64,000 bases of DNA. Source: Otatea glauca. Taxonomy: Eukaryota > Streptophyta > Magnoliopsida > Poales > Poaceae. Below, one piece after another: positions 11,506 through 23,230 of the stretch. Position numbers and translations under genes: made by a program. Where the stretch lies: positions 5,828,309 through 5,892,308 of the forward strand of contig CM070730.1 in assembly GCA_036346275.1 (NCBI GenBank). Reading direction: 5' to 3'. The notes beneath the pieces are model-generated. The model did not search any database, was not told where the DNA came from, and worked only from the letters and a program-made list of their open reading frames with translations. Each line of letters starts with the position of its first letter. Position 1 is the first letter of the stretch.

Positions 11506-11895
11506 CGTGCTTGCGTGCGTGGTGTGTTCTCCCGCACACACTCGACTTCTCGAGAGCCGTCCGATTGGTGAGAGATGCCACGTGAGGTCAGGCCGCACAC
11601 CCTCGAGAGCCGTCCGATCGGAGAGGGAAGCCACGTGAGGTCAGGCCTGTCAAAAATAGGCCGTTAGAACTTAGATAAAAAAATTTACGATTAAGATGAA
11701 TCCCGTCAAAAGTTACAGTAGTTAATGATTCAATATTAAGATAAATCTATTTCAAGAAACAAAAATTAAAGAGACTCAGTTTGATACAGATTCGTAAGCT
11801 CAAATTTAAAATAATTATATTAAACTAATTCAATTTAGAAAGAAGCTGGACGATAGCGTTAAACTGGATAGCCAGGCAGCCAGCCGGGAGCCCGG
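11506..11895. other. unassigned flank left of the MULE
   Basis: Contains a 30-base direct repeat (CGAGAGCCGTCCGAT(T/C)GG at about 11550 and 11604), then AT-rich sequence. No gene was seen. Confidence 0.35.
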
Positions 11896-11904
11896 GACAA
11901 GAGG
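11896..11904. repeat. MULE target-site duplication, left
   Basis: GACAAGAGG directly precedes the left terminal inverted repeat and matches GACAACAGG on the right at 8 of 9 bases. Nine bases is the characteristic Mutator duplication length. Confidence 0.8.
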
Positions 11905-12345
11905 GAAATTTTTACTGTTCTAGCGTTCGAATAAATATTTTTTACATATTTAGCCTCGTATGCAACGAATTTACGAAAATAGCCTCTGTACAGTATATTC
12001 AAGCGGACGATTCTTGGAAAATTTTTAAAATTTTTTTCTCGGGTCCAGCGGGCCGCGATCGCGATTTTTTTGGCGAGATCCGGTAGTTCGGTCTTGCGAA
12101 AAATTTTTAAAAATTTTAAATCGCTGCGAGTGGCCGTGAGTTCAGCGATTCAAACCGCTGGAACTTCGCGCGTGGTGGGACCGAGGCGCCTTGCGAGGAG
12201 GCGGCGAGGCCTTGGCCTTGGCGAGCGCGTGGCGCGAGGCAGCGCGAGCGGGCGAAGCCGGCCGTAGCGTGGGCCAGGCGGCGAGCGTGAGTGCTTGCCT
12301 TGCAGGAGGCTGGTCGGGGCCGTCGCGGGCAGCCGCATGCGACAC
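11905..12345. repeat. left terminal inverted repeat of the MULE
   Basis: Starts GAAATTTTTACTGTTCTAGC and shares AGCCTCGTATGCAACGAATT and CAGTATATTCAAGCGGA with the right end. Similarity fades from near-identity over the first 105 bases to a looser GC-rich match up to about 12345. The inner part alternates A/T-homopolymer stretches with GC-rich blocks. Confidence 0.85.
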
Positions 12346-12965
12346 GCGTTGGAGATTGGAGAAAAGTTTTATTCGGTCTTTGTCTTGTCTCGTCGGTCGT
12401 CAGCGAGCGAGCAAGCGGCTATAAATCTGCGATGGTGCGTAGAGCTCAAGCGAGTGAGGCGGAAGAGTGAGTTATATTTTTGCTTAGCGAGAGCGCGAAG
12501 AGCGGAGAAGAGGGAAAACAGAGAGAAAAACGAGGTGAAAAGGAGAATCGGAAGTGTTTTTGGGAGCAATTTATGCCATATGTATTTTTCTAGAAATGTG
12601 GTTAGAGTTTATATTTCGATGATTTGTGAGGTTAATTATTTGTGAGTATTCTTTGGGAGGTGAGTTCGCACATCATGCGGAGAGCTTGACAAGTTTGATT
12701 TCAAAGATTCTCGGATCGTCGCAATCATCGGTTGTGCTTTAGGCGAGTTAGTGTAAATACTAGTACAATGCGACGGTACTTGTACATAAAGAATAGAAAT
12801 AATAATGGTAAATGTATTAGGAGTATGAGATTTAATGACACCCTTAGTACACGAATAGAACTGTGAGTTTGTGAAAAATATTGTGTACTTGCTTTGTGTT
12901 GTTAGTGCAATTAAAAGTAGTGCGGTACAATTGCTAGCAAGACACACATTAATGCTAGTAGTATT
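12346..12965. other. MULE left internal noncoding region
   Basis: A GC-rich block gives way to AT-rich sequence. Overlapping open frames here (12191-12645) are a by-product of the GC-rich terminal repeat. No domain was recognised. Confidence 0.4.
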
Positions 12966-13735
12966 AGCAAAGCGAAATTTGTGAAGTATCAAAAAGCGGT
13001 AGAATAACAACAACTGTTATTAGTAAAAAAATAGTACCATTTAGCACTAAAAAATATGGCGAACCGGTAACATCCGTTTAACGTAAAATATCAGTATTAT
13101 TTTTATAATCTTGTGAAACAAAGTGCGTGTGAATGATAGTGTCGCTAATATTGTAATGGTGTGTTGTTTCTTGTATTGTTGTTCGGCCTACCGTTGAAGG
13201 ATTTAATTTGTTAGGTGTCTAATAAGTCGGACGATTAGTAAAACCGGGGAATAAATAGTGTAATATTCAGTGTAGTATTTGTATGGCATGAATGGACTGT
13301 TAGTTCGGTGAAACGAAATTTGTGAAGTATCTAAGTAACAGTAAAATCGGGGAATAAATAGTGTAATATTCAGTGTAATATTTGTATGGCATGAATGGAC
13401 TGTTAGTTCGGTGAAACGAAATTTGTGAAGTATGTAAGAATCGGTAGAATAACAGCACCGTTGTCAGTTAAAAAATTAGTACAATTTAGCACTGAAAATA
13501 TGGCAGCATCGGTAACATCCGTGTAATGTAAAATGTCAGCGTGTTATTTTTATAATATTGTGAAACAAGTGGTACGCGTGAATGTAAAATACTGTTAGAG
13601 GATTTAATTTGGTAGGCGTAGAATAAGTCGGACGATTAGTAAAATCGGGGACTAAATAGTGTAATATTCAGTATAGTATTTGTATGGCGTTCGACGAAAC
13701 GTAATTTGTGAAGTATCTAAGCAACAGTAGAATAA
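12966..13735. repeat. tandem repeats upstream of the MULE transposase
   Basis: The core word AATTTGTGAAGTAT recurs at about 12977, 13318, 13421 and 13706. Longer blocks around it repeat (GTGTAATATTCAGTGTA at 13258 and 13363; TAACATCCGT at 13068 and 13519). The 13240-13332 and 13340-13434 blocks are almost identical. Confidence 0.75.
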
Positions 13736-13740
13736 CAGCA

Positions 13741-13803
13741 CGAAAAATGAAACACACCACGAGCGAAAATTTTGAATTTTTCGTTGGTCTGTTTCATTTG
13801 TCG
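13741..13803. other. inverted repeat (about 27-bp arms) before the transposase gene
   Basis: Arms 13741-13769 and 13777-13803 pair, with shared AAATGAAACA on one side and TGTTTCATTT on the other, and a 7-base loop. It lies about 275 bases before the transposase ATG. Confidence 0.65.
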
Positions 13804-14077
13804 TTGGGTTAAAACTTTGCAATGAACGTTTTATCGAGACAAATGTAATATTTGAATGTTAGTTCGAAATCGTGATGTCGTTCGAGTCCTAGATTTTGTA
13901 TAACAAAAATAAAATAATCCGGGCTAAAAACCAAGAAACTAAAATTATGGTGTTAGGCGTAAAATTTGTTCGATAGTTTAGTACTCAGTGCAGTATTTGT
14001 ATGATATGCACAGAATATTATTTTGGTGAGAAGTTTAGTTTACCATAGCTTGCGTCTTTCGCTATTGTAGGTACTAA

Positions 14078-16620
14078 ATGGCAGAAATTATAGATTTGTC
14101 CGTGTTTTATGGTGACGGCGTTGTTCGAGAGGCATGGGGCGGACCTTTCGAACTGCGAAAGGAAGATGATCCGGGCTCCAGGTCTGGCGGAGATGAGTCT
14201 GGCTGACCTCCGTACTTGCATGAGGAGTGCATTCGATCGGGAGATTGCCCGAAAGAAGCTTGTCATCAAGGCGGTGCATATCAGAGTCGACGAAGGTTCC
14301 AGCAACTATGTGTGTGACCTATGCAAGATCGTGGGAAGCACAGTGTGGGTGGAATACATGCAAATTGTAATGAACCCTAGAGCGTTGATACATCGTCGGC
14401 GATGGTGTATGTCCGCTTCTGACGGAGGCCAAACCTCTAGTCCGTTAGCGCGGCGGCGGCCGCGTTGAAGCATCCTCTGGGGCCATCGATGAGAATGTCG
14501 GTGCGGATGCCTTTCAGGCGAATGAAGACATCGGACGGTGGTGGTCTGCTCGCGTTGATTGCCACGAGCACCTGGAAGGTATGTCGGACGAAGCAACGTC
14601 CGATGAAGACGATGATGCCAACACGGATAGCAGCGGAGAGGACGGTGCAGCTCAAGTCGGTGGCATTGTGTCCGCTGATGTGGAGTATGTGTCTTCACGG
14701 TTGGACGATCTGGCGATGACGTCTCTCGTGCTGCCAGATGAAGCTGGCACTGAGTGGGCCTTCAATCAGGACACTCTGCTGGTAGGGCAACGCTTCCCTA
14801 CGAAGAGTGCCGCCCAGCAAGCAATTGCTAGATATGCGGTAAACATCGATCGCGTATGCAGGTGTCTGGTCGAACCGGAGACCTCGTTGTGAAGTGCATG
14901 GATCTTTGAGTGTCGGCAAGATCCGTGCCCACAAATTCAAGGGTGAGAGTTTAGGCTTCGGGATACTTGATTACGCGGACCACACTTGTGTGCTTGTTGA
15001 GCCAACTGCGAAAGCCTGAAATGTCACGTCCTCATATGTAGTCGACTGATTTCTCACTTGGTCACGGCGGACGTGACGTTTCACGAAGATATCGATGGCG
15101 GCGTAGTTAACATGGTGGGATATCACGTTAGCTACGGCAAGGTGTGTGACGAAGAAGAAAGTTATAGAGATGATGTATGACATGTATGAAGAGGGTACAA
15201 CCTTGCTCCTCGCATGCTTCACCAGATTCTTTGAAACCAATCTCGGGACCTACATCAACAAGATGGATAGGCGCACCCGCGAGCCAGCTGTTTCATCCTC
15301 GACCGTGTGTTTTGGGCATTCGGACTGCTATTGAGGGCTTCAAATCATGCCGGCTGTGCTTAGCATGGATGGTACTTTCCTATCCGCAAGTGCAGGGGCA
15401 CCATATTGATGGCGGTCGCGGTGGGCGCCAGCGACCAGCTACTCCGGTGGCCTATCGCTCGTCGGCGAGAACACGGAGAGCTGGTTGTGGTTCCTAGTAA
15501 ATGTGAACAAGCATGTTGTCCAAGACCGCCCGAACGTATGCCTCATCACCGATAGGCATGCGGGTTAATGTCCGCCATCGGCACCATGCAAAGAGGGACA
15601 CGACCACCGTACCAATGGAATGGCGTCGTTGTCGCTGGTGCATGTGGCATCTTGCCGCGAACACCGCATGAAGGTTCCGCAACAAGGAAGTGATGAAGAC
15701 ATTCAGAGGCTATGCATGCAAAACGAGCGGAAGTTCGAGGCCATATGGAAGTGCTCGATGAGGAGATCGCAAAACATACGCCGCAATCCGCGAGAGGCGG
15801 TCAACAACTTCTCTCGGTGGAGTGCGGTTGCGCTCGAGAACTAGAAAGTGGTCCTTCTTGCATGACACCGACGGCGCGAGTGCGGCATAATGACAACTAA
15901 CATGTCCGAGGTTTACAACGGTGTCTGAAGGGTGTTCGGTCCCTCCCAATCGATGCCATCGTGGAGGACACAGAGCAGGACCGTTGGATACGCCGTGAGC
16001 AGGGGATGAATGCAAGGAGGCATGCGGGCGAGGAAGCGGTTCTACGAGCGAATGCAAGCATACATTGAGAAGAAAATAGAAGGCTCGTTCCCACGACGTC
16101 CGCACCATGGATGGAGTCGGTGGAAGTTTGAAGTGCGTCACGGGAGAAGTTCGTTGATGGCCATTGCGAGAGGCTACCGTAAGCAAGTGTACTGTCGTGA
16201 TATGGCGACATGCACATGCAACAAGCCACAAGCGCGCACAAGCCATGCTCGCATGTATATGCGGCGTGCAGTTCTCCGTCGATCTTACGTGTCGTACATC
16301 TCTAAGTACTTGTGCGCCGACCATCCATTCGGGACATGGAGTTGAGTTCAACTCGTGCGGCTTGGACATGCATTACAGGAGGCGTGGCTGGGCAAGTGAC
16401 TTGGTGTCGAAATGATTCTTTGAAGCGGAGCGGGCGTGGACGGTGGCAGTCACGGCGAATCCGTAATGACATGGACGCAAGTCAGCGGGGAGACAGAAGA
16501 GCCATACGGAAGTGTCGTATATGCCAAACAGTGGGGCATACAATGAAGAACTGCCCTAATCGGGCCGGCTCATCGACTAATCAAGTAGTTCATAGTACCG
16601 TATTCGTATGTCATGTTACC
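14078..16620 (+). pseudogene. mudrA-like MULE transposase (multiple frameshifts)
   Basis: This is the DDE transposase expected to cut and join the element ends. The start ATG at 14078 opens MAEIIDLSVFYGDG, a PB1-like N-terminus typical of this transposase family. The frame changes near 14130 and continues MIRAPGLAEMSLADLR. An acidic linker follows at 14581-14700, then a FPTKSAAQQAIARYAV block matching the MuDR DNA-binding domain. The catalytic domain is readable in pieces: VLSMDGTFLSAS (first Asp, about 15358), GENTESWLWFLVNVNKHV and RPNVCLITDRHAG (second Asp, about 15530-15570). A SWIM-like CTCNKPQ...SHARM lies near 16210-16255, and a zinc knuckle CRICQTVGHTMKNC near 16515-16556. At least six frame changes or stops occur. 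Introns may account for one or two of them. Confidence 0.85.
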
Positions 16621-16855
16621 TAATGTTATGTTACGCATTGTTATATCTTGTAATGTTATTTTTTATGTCCCTTGTGTACTTTTTTTGTGTGCGGTTAGTA
16701 CCTTCATGTAGTCTACATTATTTTGCTATGCAATATCACGTACTGTGCTATCTATGTCTTGTTATGTGCTTTGTCTGTCGTCACATTATATTTGTAATTA
16801 TGTCACGTGATATTATGTTACACGTATTAATTTTTGTTTTGATTTCTTCTTGCAG
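16621..16855 (+). other. spacer and likely 5'-UTR intron before the PMD gene
   Basis: T-rich sequence repeats TGTTATGT-like words and ends in GATTTCTTCTTGCAG (acceptor AG at 16855), four bases before the PMD gene ATG. Confidence 0.5.
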
Positions 16856-16858
16856 GAC

Positions 16859-19600
16859 ATGGCGCCCACCGTGAGACTTTGCTTAACCATTCTCGATGCC
16901 AAGCATCGTGGCGGTCCCACTTCAGTGCCCGACCACCGTCTTTCGTGCTTAGGGCCCAGAAGGAGCATCGGGCCATGGACCCGGTGATGCGTGCCCACCC
17001 TACGGAGTCGGGACTCTGCCGCTAGCCGGATGATGGACATCGGGCAATCCTTCACTTCGGCGCGGCTCTCTTCTCGCTAGTGGATCGTTGGAGGCCGAGA
17101 CCCACACTTTCCACTTCCGCTGGGAGATGGCGGTCACCTGCGGGGCGTTAGCTACATTCTTGGATTGCCTATCAGGGGTAGGCCGATAGTTCCACCACCG
17201 AGGAGGTCAGACTGGAAAGTACGATTACAGGACAGGTTTGGCCATGCGGTCCCTGAGCAGAGTTCAGGGGTTCCTCTGTCATGGCTACGTCGTTACATCC
17301 GATGCCCCAATGGCGCACCTCAGCACGTGGTGAGGAGTCACCTTGTTGCGTACACCTTTCTGTTTGGCTGGGTGTTGTTTCCTACATCGCAGGGAGATGC
17401 TGTCCACCCGGCCTACATCCACATCGCGGAGGCTTTGGCCGACGCCCACGCCGACGAGGTCCCTCAGTATAGTTTTGGATCGGCTGTGCTTTGCGCCACC
17501 TCAGGGGATTGTGCGTGGCCTGTGTGAAGACAACGGGGGAGGAGCCCGTTACGGCGATGTGCTGCGTTCTTTGCGATTATGGTCTTGGGAGCATTTTCTG
17601 TTGGCGCCGTGCCAGGAGCCCATTCACCAGTATAATAATGGCGTAGTCTTCTCTGCTGACACCCGTCGATGCTCCCACAATGGGGCTTCGGTGGACAGCT
17701 GCCTACTTGGGATGGGCAAAGGGACAGACCTTGGAGAGTTTACTCGAGTTTCATAACCATTTCGAGACTACTGCGCGAGGGCGACATAATATGGCGACCA
17801 CGGACTTATGATTCGATGGTTAGTACGGCACCACATGGTTTTATCGCTTGATTACACGCAGGATGGCGCTTGGTTGATAACGTGCCACCTCGTGTTCTAT
17901 TATATGGTGGAGGCATCTTGCCCGACTAAAGTAATCGTCGATTTGGTTCAGTAACAACAAATCCCCCTCGGTTGGCCCGTCTTTGACACGAAAAGTGCAT
18001 ATGTAAGTTTCGTTCGTAATTATTAATCAGTAATTTGTAATTATGTTTTGTAACTTACGACTATCATTCCCTTGAGCAATCTCGGAGGGCGAGAGGAGCG
18101 ACGAGTGGCAAGACACGCGATTACAATGGGCGGCGCATGGGAGCGATGCGCCCGCGGGCGGAGTAGTTCGGAGGGTCGACCATGCGACCTCGAGTCTTAC
18201 GTCGCCTACTTGGGTGATGCGTGCCTCGTGCGAGCATAACTTACTCGAGACCTCTGAGAGGCGAGGAGGTTCCGACGCGTCGAGAGGTTAGCCCTCGGCC
18301 GACCTACACACGCGCGTACCGACGGCAAGATGAAGCGATGCGACCATACATTACATCTCAATTCACATTTCAATTACTAATCATATTTTCTTGTAGTACG
18401 ACCGTGCGAGCCGTATCTTTGAGGAAAGTTCGGTGCAATCACGGAGGAGGTCCACGCTCAAGTCTAGCCTAGTCGGGGTTCTACGATCGATCATGAGCAG
18501 TCTAAGGGCATCATGAGGGCATTGACATGCGGTAAATCCGCGTGGCGTTGCCATGCGGTCGCGGTGGCGAGGCACTCGACCTTTATCTCTCGAAGCACGC
18601 GAAGAAGCATGGGCGGAAGACGATCGGCGTTACGTTCTTCTTCCGCGCGACATGGCCGTCGAGATCGCAGTACAAAACTTATATTTTGTTTGTCATACTT
18701 GAAGTACTCTCGAAATGAACTGTTCGGTAATGACATACCCTTTACAAAGACGGCGTAGCGATCAATCCCTCATGTCTTCGTCATCTAGGCCCGACCAAGA
18801 CTTGCCCGAGTCCTCGAGGGGACATTTTCCGCAAGATTTCGGATTCGGCGAGCTTACAACCCCACGCCTTCCACGGCTTGGTGTAGGCACATCCTATCTG
18901 TGAGCGCCACATGAGGTACAAGAACTTTGATTGGAGTTATTATCGCTAGTGAACATACCTTTCGGAGGTAACTAATAATTTCGTTAGTGCCCGCGTCCTT
19001 TCGCAGGATCCGCGCGGGATCAAACACTCGATCTTGTGTCGTCGACAATCGGCCGAGGTGCATACACCACGACGTGGACACTCCCGATCGATCGCAAACC
19101 CTGTAGTACTTATTGTGGTGGATTTGCGCCGCAAGACGCTTACGCAAAGACCCACCTCCACATACTTGGTTGGCTCCGGGCGGTATGTATGCGGCTTCAG
19201 TTGTTCCTCATGCGACGCCTTCAGAACAATACGTGTGCGCGAGTTTATCGGGACGAGTTCTCCCAAAGGCGAGCCATCTACACCCGCAGGATCGCCCGTA
19301 AGTGTTTAACGTAATTTAAATGCACTCACTTTTAGGCACTTTTACTAACAATGCATTTCCATGCGGTATCCCCGTGGGTGTCCGAGCATGTTGGGTATAC
19401 TCGGTACCACCCACCTTGACAATGCCCCTCCGTGATAGAAGAGACACATTACGACTTGCGAGCACGACACACGAGCCCGACTTTGTTCACGTTCGGAAGA
19501 CCAACTCCGCCGTCGCAAAGCGGCGACCGGATCGTAATTGGCGCTACAAGGCAATGACCGGTTGTATTGATGTACCGCAGCTGTGTATGTCTAATTGATG
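16859..19600 (+). pseudogene. plant mobile domain protein carried by the MULE
   Basis: The ATG at 16859 follows a good splice acceptor. The recognisable part spans 17070-18000: LVDRWRPR then ETHTFHFRWEMAVTCGALAT in alternate frames, the classic PMD block. It continues with LPIRGRPIVPPP, PLSWLRRYI, HLVAYTFLFGWVLFP and a QYSFGSAVLC block, then WPVFDTKSAY before a donor (GTAAGT at about 17998). A further acceptor (TTTTCTTGTAG) ends near 18396. Sequence to about 19600 contains open pieces but no domain I can name, and it may be the C-terminal tail. Frame changes occur at about 17100, 17480 and 17560. PMD proteins are common in grass transposons; their biochemical role is unknown. Confidence 0.7.
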
Positions 19601-19757
19601 TATGCCTTGGCCCATTCATTGTACATTCGTATATGAGCAAAGCAAATAACAATGTTAAATGCATAATGGTGCGAGATCAAGAAATAGTAGTTATTAGTAC
19701 AAAATTTAGTACACAACTAAATTATACAAAAATATGCAAATTAAAGCATGCTTATCA

Positions 19758-19930
19758 TGTATAATCCGTTAGCGCGAGCACAGTAAATGATAATTTTACC
19801 GTGGCCGTATTATATGAAAACGAGTTTGGTGACCTTTACCTCCCGTACTCTGACTTTTGAGCGATTAGATAACTCACGGTTGTGTAGCTTTGTCGAGAGA
19901 TTACACAAGTCATAGGTAGCGACTTTGTCG
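19758..19930 (+). repeat. upstream module copy 1 (before the GRF gene)
   Basis: ATCCGTTAGCGC(G/A)A, then ATGATAAT, GTTACCG-like, TATGAAAACGA, then GATTAGA(T/C)AACTCACGG and GTAGCTTTGTCG occur in the same order as at 21058-21470. Confidence 0.6.
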
Positions 19931-20093
19931 GTGAGTTGTCATTTCAATATGAGGCCTAAAGAACCTAACACGATGAAAGATATTATATAAACATTATATA
20001 ATCCAATTGTATGAACTGCCTCTATAAGTAGGCCTTCATACAGCTCCGCTTGCACATATCTAATCATCATCCCATTCCTTTCCTCCAAAGGCC

Positions 20094-20573
20094 ATGTCTC
20101 AATCGGCAAGCTCGAGTGGAATCGGAGGGCCCGTGCGCTTGCCACTGCAAGGCAGGTCGATTGCCCTAATTGTCGTGTGAAAGCTAATGTGTTCTACTCC
20201 ACCACTGAGGCAAATAACGACCGGGTGTTTTACAAGTGACATTTTTTCTCCGTAAGTGAAAAGTTCGTTTGCTCCTTTTTCTGTTGGACTTGTGTAGTTC
20301 TTTGGAGAGATCTCATTTCTTTGCACGCGTAAAAGTATGTTTACCTCATCACGTAGGTCGGAGGGTGCCAATATTTCCAATGGGCGGACACCATGGACAC
20401 CACAAGATACCGAGGATGCATCCTACTATGGAGGAGAGGATGGACCCTATACTGAAAGCGGAGTGAACATGCCGATGTTCAAGATGGATCGTATTTTAGA
20501 TAATGTCAAATGGTTGGAGAAGATTGTGTGTGCGGCTATCCTTGTTGTACTGGTAGCTATTCTTGCAGAGTAG
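20094..20573 (+). pseudogene. GRF-type zinc finger protein with C-terminal transmembrane segment
   Basis: This is a small two-exon gene. Exon 1 opens MSQSASSSGIGGPVRLPLQG. After a one-frame shift it reads CPNCRVKANVFYSTTEANN then DRVFYK, the first half of a GRF zinc finger. The next codon is TGA where the family has Cys (TGC or TGT). A donor (GTAAGT) is at 20252 and an acceptor ends at 20356. Exon 2 starts GGCQYFQWAD, the second half of the GRF finger. It continues in another frame (to 20573) to an acidic linker and IVCAAILVVLVAILAE, a single hydrophobic segment at the extreme C-terminus. This finger, linker and tail-anchor plan is that of many small grass GRF proteins. GRF fingers bind single-stranded nucleic acid in better-studied proteins; a role here is unknown. 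Confidence 0.65.
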
Positions 20574-21057
20574 TTTGTTTCCTATAGAGAAGACATAGTT
20601 GGTCATGGATGTCTTCTGAAGAGGTTTCCAAATATCATCTTTCGCTTTGTTAACTGATGTGTAAGTCGATTAGCTATCATCGCTTTCAGCTTTTTCAGCC
20701 AGATTTCAATACATGTGGCATCTTTTTTATGGTCATATAAGCCTTTCAGGCATCCCGTAAAATACCGTGTCCAAAGGGAAAATAGTCATGGAATAGCTCA
20801 GAAATGTTCGCTGATATCTATACTAACGTAATCTGCAAAATCATTTTATTTCTTACCGGCTTTGCATACAAATTTTGTAAAAACAAATACCCTACATGAC
20901 CACAAACTAGACATATTTCATATCACTTAAGCCTTTCCGGCGGCTCGTAAAATAACGCGTTCGAACACAAATTTTGGGGGAATTGATCCAGAAAAATACT
21001 TCACTACATGGACAACTGAATTATAGGAAAATATCAAGATTACAACTTATTTACCAT
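20574..21057. other. MULE intergenic spacer with short repeated words
   Basis: AAGCCTTTC(A/C)GGC...CGTAAAATA recurs at about 20739 and 20929. No gene was seen. Confidence 0.4.
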
Positions 21058-21470
21058 GTAAAATCCGTTAGCGCAAACACCCTATATGATAATGTTACCG
21101 GGGCCCTATTTTATGAAAACGACTTTCCAAGTCTTAAACTAAAATATCCGTAATGCAAGAATCATCACATAACCACGTAGTAACAACAAATAACCGTCAA
21201 ATTCTCGCCATGCATGAGCAGACGTTACTTCACACTAGGAAATGCAAGAATCATCACATAACCGTAATAACAGACCAATAACCGTACAAAATGTTAGATC
21301 CAACATGTACAAATTAGTGTCATGCATGAACGCTACGAGCTTGTTGCTTTGCATCTTGAATTGACAACTCCGTCGCCGCTTTTTCCAATCGATTAGACAA
21401 CTCACGGGCATGTAGCTTTGTCGGACCGAGTAGACTACTCACAAGTAGCAGCTTTGTCAGGCCGAGTAGA
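21058..21470 (+). repeat. upstream module copy 2 (before the Myb/SANT gene)
   Basis: A second copy of the 19758-19930 module, more spread out, with ATCCGTTAGCGCAAACACC, TATGAAAACGACTT, then GATTAGACAACTCACGG and two GTAGCTTTGTC/GCAGCTTTGTC words. An internal AATGCAAGAATCATCACATAAC repeats at about 21155 and 21240. Confidence 0.6.
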
Positions 21471-21677
21471 CTAGGCATAGGCAGTATGCTTGTTACTACT
21501 GACACCTTCCATGTATGGCTGCCTTTTCAGCCCGACGTGACTTCACACTCCAGGGTTTTGCTGTCCGTCCGAACGTTTCAACCTTACCTTCCAACACTTA
21601 GTCCATACACCACTCCTTCGAGTCTACAAAAGGCCAAACCGCAGGCACACATACACAGCTCCCACTAAAACTTCGCC

Positions 21678-22620
21678 ATGGCTGGGTCCTCCAACACAGG
21701 ATTCTCGTGGACACCTGATATGAGCAGCTTAGTCCTTCATTACATGATGAAGGTTACACGAAATGGGAAAAATGATCCGTTCAACGAGGGCATTATCGAG
21801 GCATATCATGACAACCTCTGGCTTGAACCTTGTGACCACCGACGACCTCAAGGCGCACCTGCAAGGGTGGCGTCAGAGGTATTTCAGGGTATGCGAACTA
21901 GCCGACCACCCTTGCGCTTTAGGTTTCTCTACAAGACATTACAGGGTAATGATGCTGGACGACCAGTACGCAAAGCATATTAAGGTTAGTCAATTTATAT
22001 TTGTTCACCATACTAATATCTTTAGTATTACCCACAAGTTCACTAATTCGTATGTGCTCGTCTTGTGTGTCAGTCATTCCCGGAGTATACAGAGTTGCTG
22101 AACAAAGATATCCCAGAATTCTTTTCAATGCAAATGCTCTTGGCGAGGTGTGATGCAGTTCGCGCAGAAGACGCATAAGAGAGTCTAACTTGAGGGGTAG
22201 AGGTCGACCCAGTACTATTGCGGCATCAAGTTCAAGAGGACGTTCAACCACCACCAGAGGAGGGCTTCCTCCTAACTTTGCAAGCAGCGACAACGGCGGC
22301 GACGATTTCAGTATCACCTAGACCTAGATGTTCAAGCACTATCACAACAGCCCGTTTAAGCACTACTACAACAGGTCATTTAAGAACCAATGCAAGAGGA
22401 CATTCCACTAACACTACAGGAGGGCTACCTCACAACCATGCAAATGACGATGATGATAACGATTTCATGCCACCGAGTCACGAACCTTGCGGCCCACGAA
22501 GTCCTCCAAATCGGACGATGATATTCCATCAAGCCCTCTAAGGTATCCATACCCGACTCCGTCACCACCAATATACGATTATCCTGTTTTTGATCGTCCA
22601 CTCCGGCAACTATGGCCATA
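21678..22620 (+). pseudogene. Myb/SANT-like DNA-binding protein carried by the MULE
   Basis: The ATG at 21678 opens MAGSSNTGFSWTPDMSSLVL, the first helix of the Myb/SANT-like domain common in grass transposon-derived and L10-interacting-Myb-like proteins. After a frame shift near 21815 it reads VTTDDLKAHLQGWRQRYFRV and HYRVMMLDDQYAKHIK, the remaining helices. A donor (GTTAGT) follows at about 21984 and an acceptor (GTGTCAG) ends at 22073. Exon 2 continues SFPEYTELLNKDIPEFFSMQ in family style. The next part is low-complexity Thr/Arg/Pro, without clear domain, to about 22620. Its likely role is DNA binding, perhaps at the element's ends, by analogy with Myb-like partners of PIF/Harbinger transposases; that is inference. 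Confidence 0.7.
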
Positions 22621-22769
22621 GAGTGTGTAGTTTTGTGACCTAGTCTTTCACCAGAGGCATATTTCTACGAAATATGTTGTATCCTAGTTCTATGAATCCT
22701 CTAACGCCCGTATGTACCTGTGTTTTATGATGACGTTAAAAACTGTCAGAATTTTTGTAACTTACTGCA

Positions 22770-23230
22770 ACATGATCGTCATATGTGGTAATCTTCTCGA
22801 ATTTTAATGAAAATATAGTTGATGTCTCAAAAACCTCCACAGGAAATTTCACAATGTATCAACGTGGTTAATTCCATTTTTTGTTTGCTTCAAACTAACT
22901 GGTGGGTGTTTTATCAAGACAGTTGTAATGTTTGAATTTTTATAAATTCCACGTAGGTGATAATCTTTTCAGATTTTTATGAAAATATAATTGATGTCTC
23001 AAAAACTCGCACAAAAACATTGAGATTTTATCAACATGGTACGTTTCATTTTTCGTTCGCTTTAAATTTACTCGGTAGTGTTTCATCAAGATAGTTGTAA
23101 TTTTTGAATTTTTAAAAATTCTTAATATGTGATAATCTTCTCAAAAATTTATGGAAAAATTATTGATGTGTCACAAACCTACACAAAAAATTTCATAATT
23201 TTTCAATGTAGTTACAATCCGATAAATATT
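22770..23230. repeat. three tandem units of about 172 bp
   Basis: GTGATAATCTTCTC-like starts recur at about 22783, 22960 and 23128, each followed by ATGAAAATATA-TTGATGTCTC and a hairpin-prone AT-rich tail. They diverge from each other by perhaps 20-25 percent. Confidence 0.75.

Noticed and set aside
12070..12645. GC-rich open frames at the left MULE end
   Set aside because: They lie in the terminal inverted repeat, overlap on both strands and show no domain.
16608..16874. 88-codon hydrophobic frame as a membrane protein
   Set aside because: T-rich repeated TGTTATGT words ending in a splice acceptor; more likely an intron.
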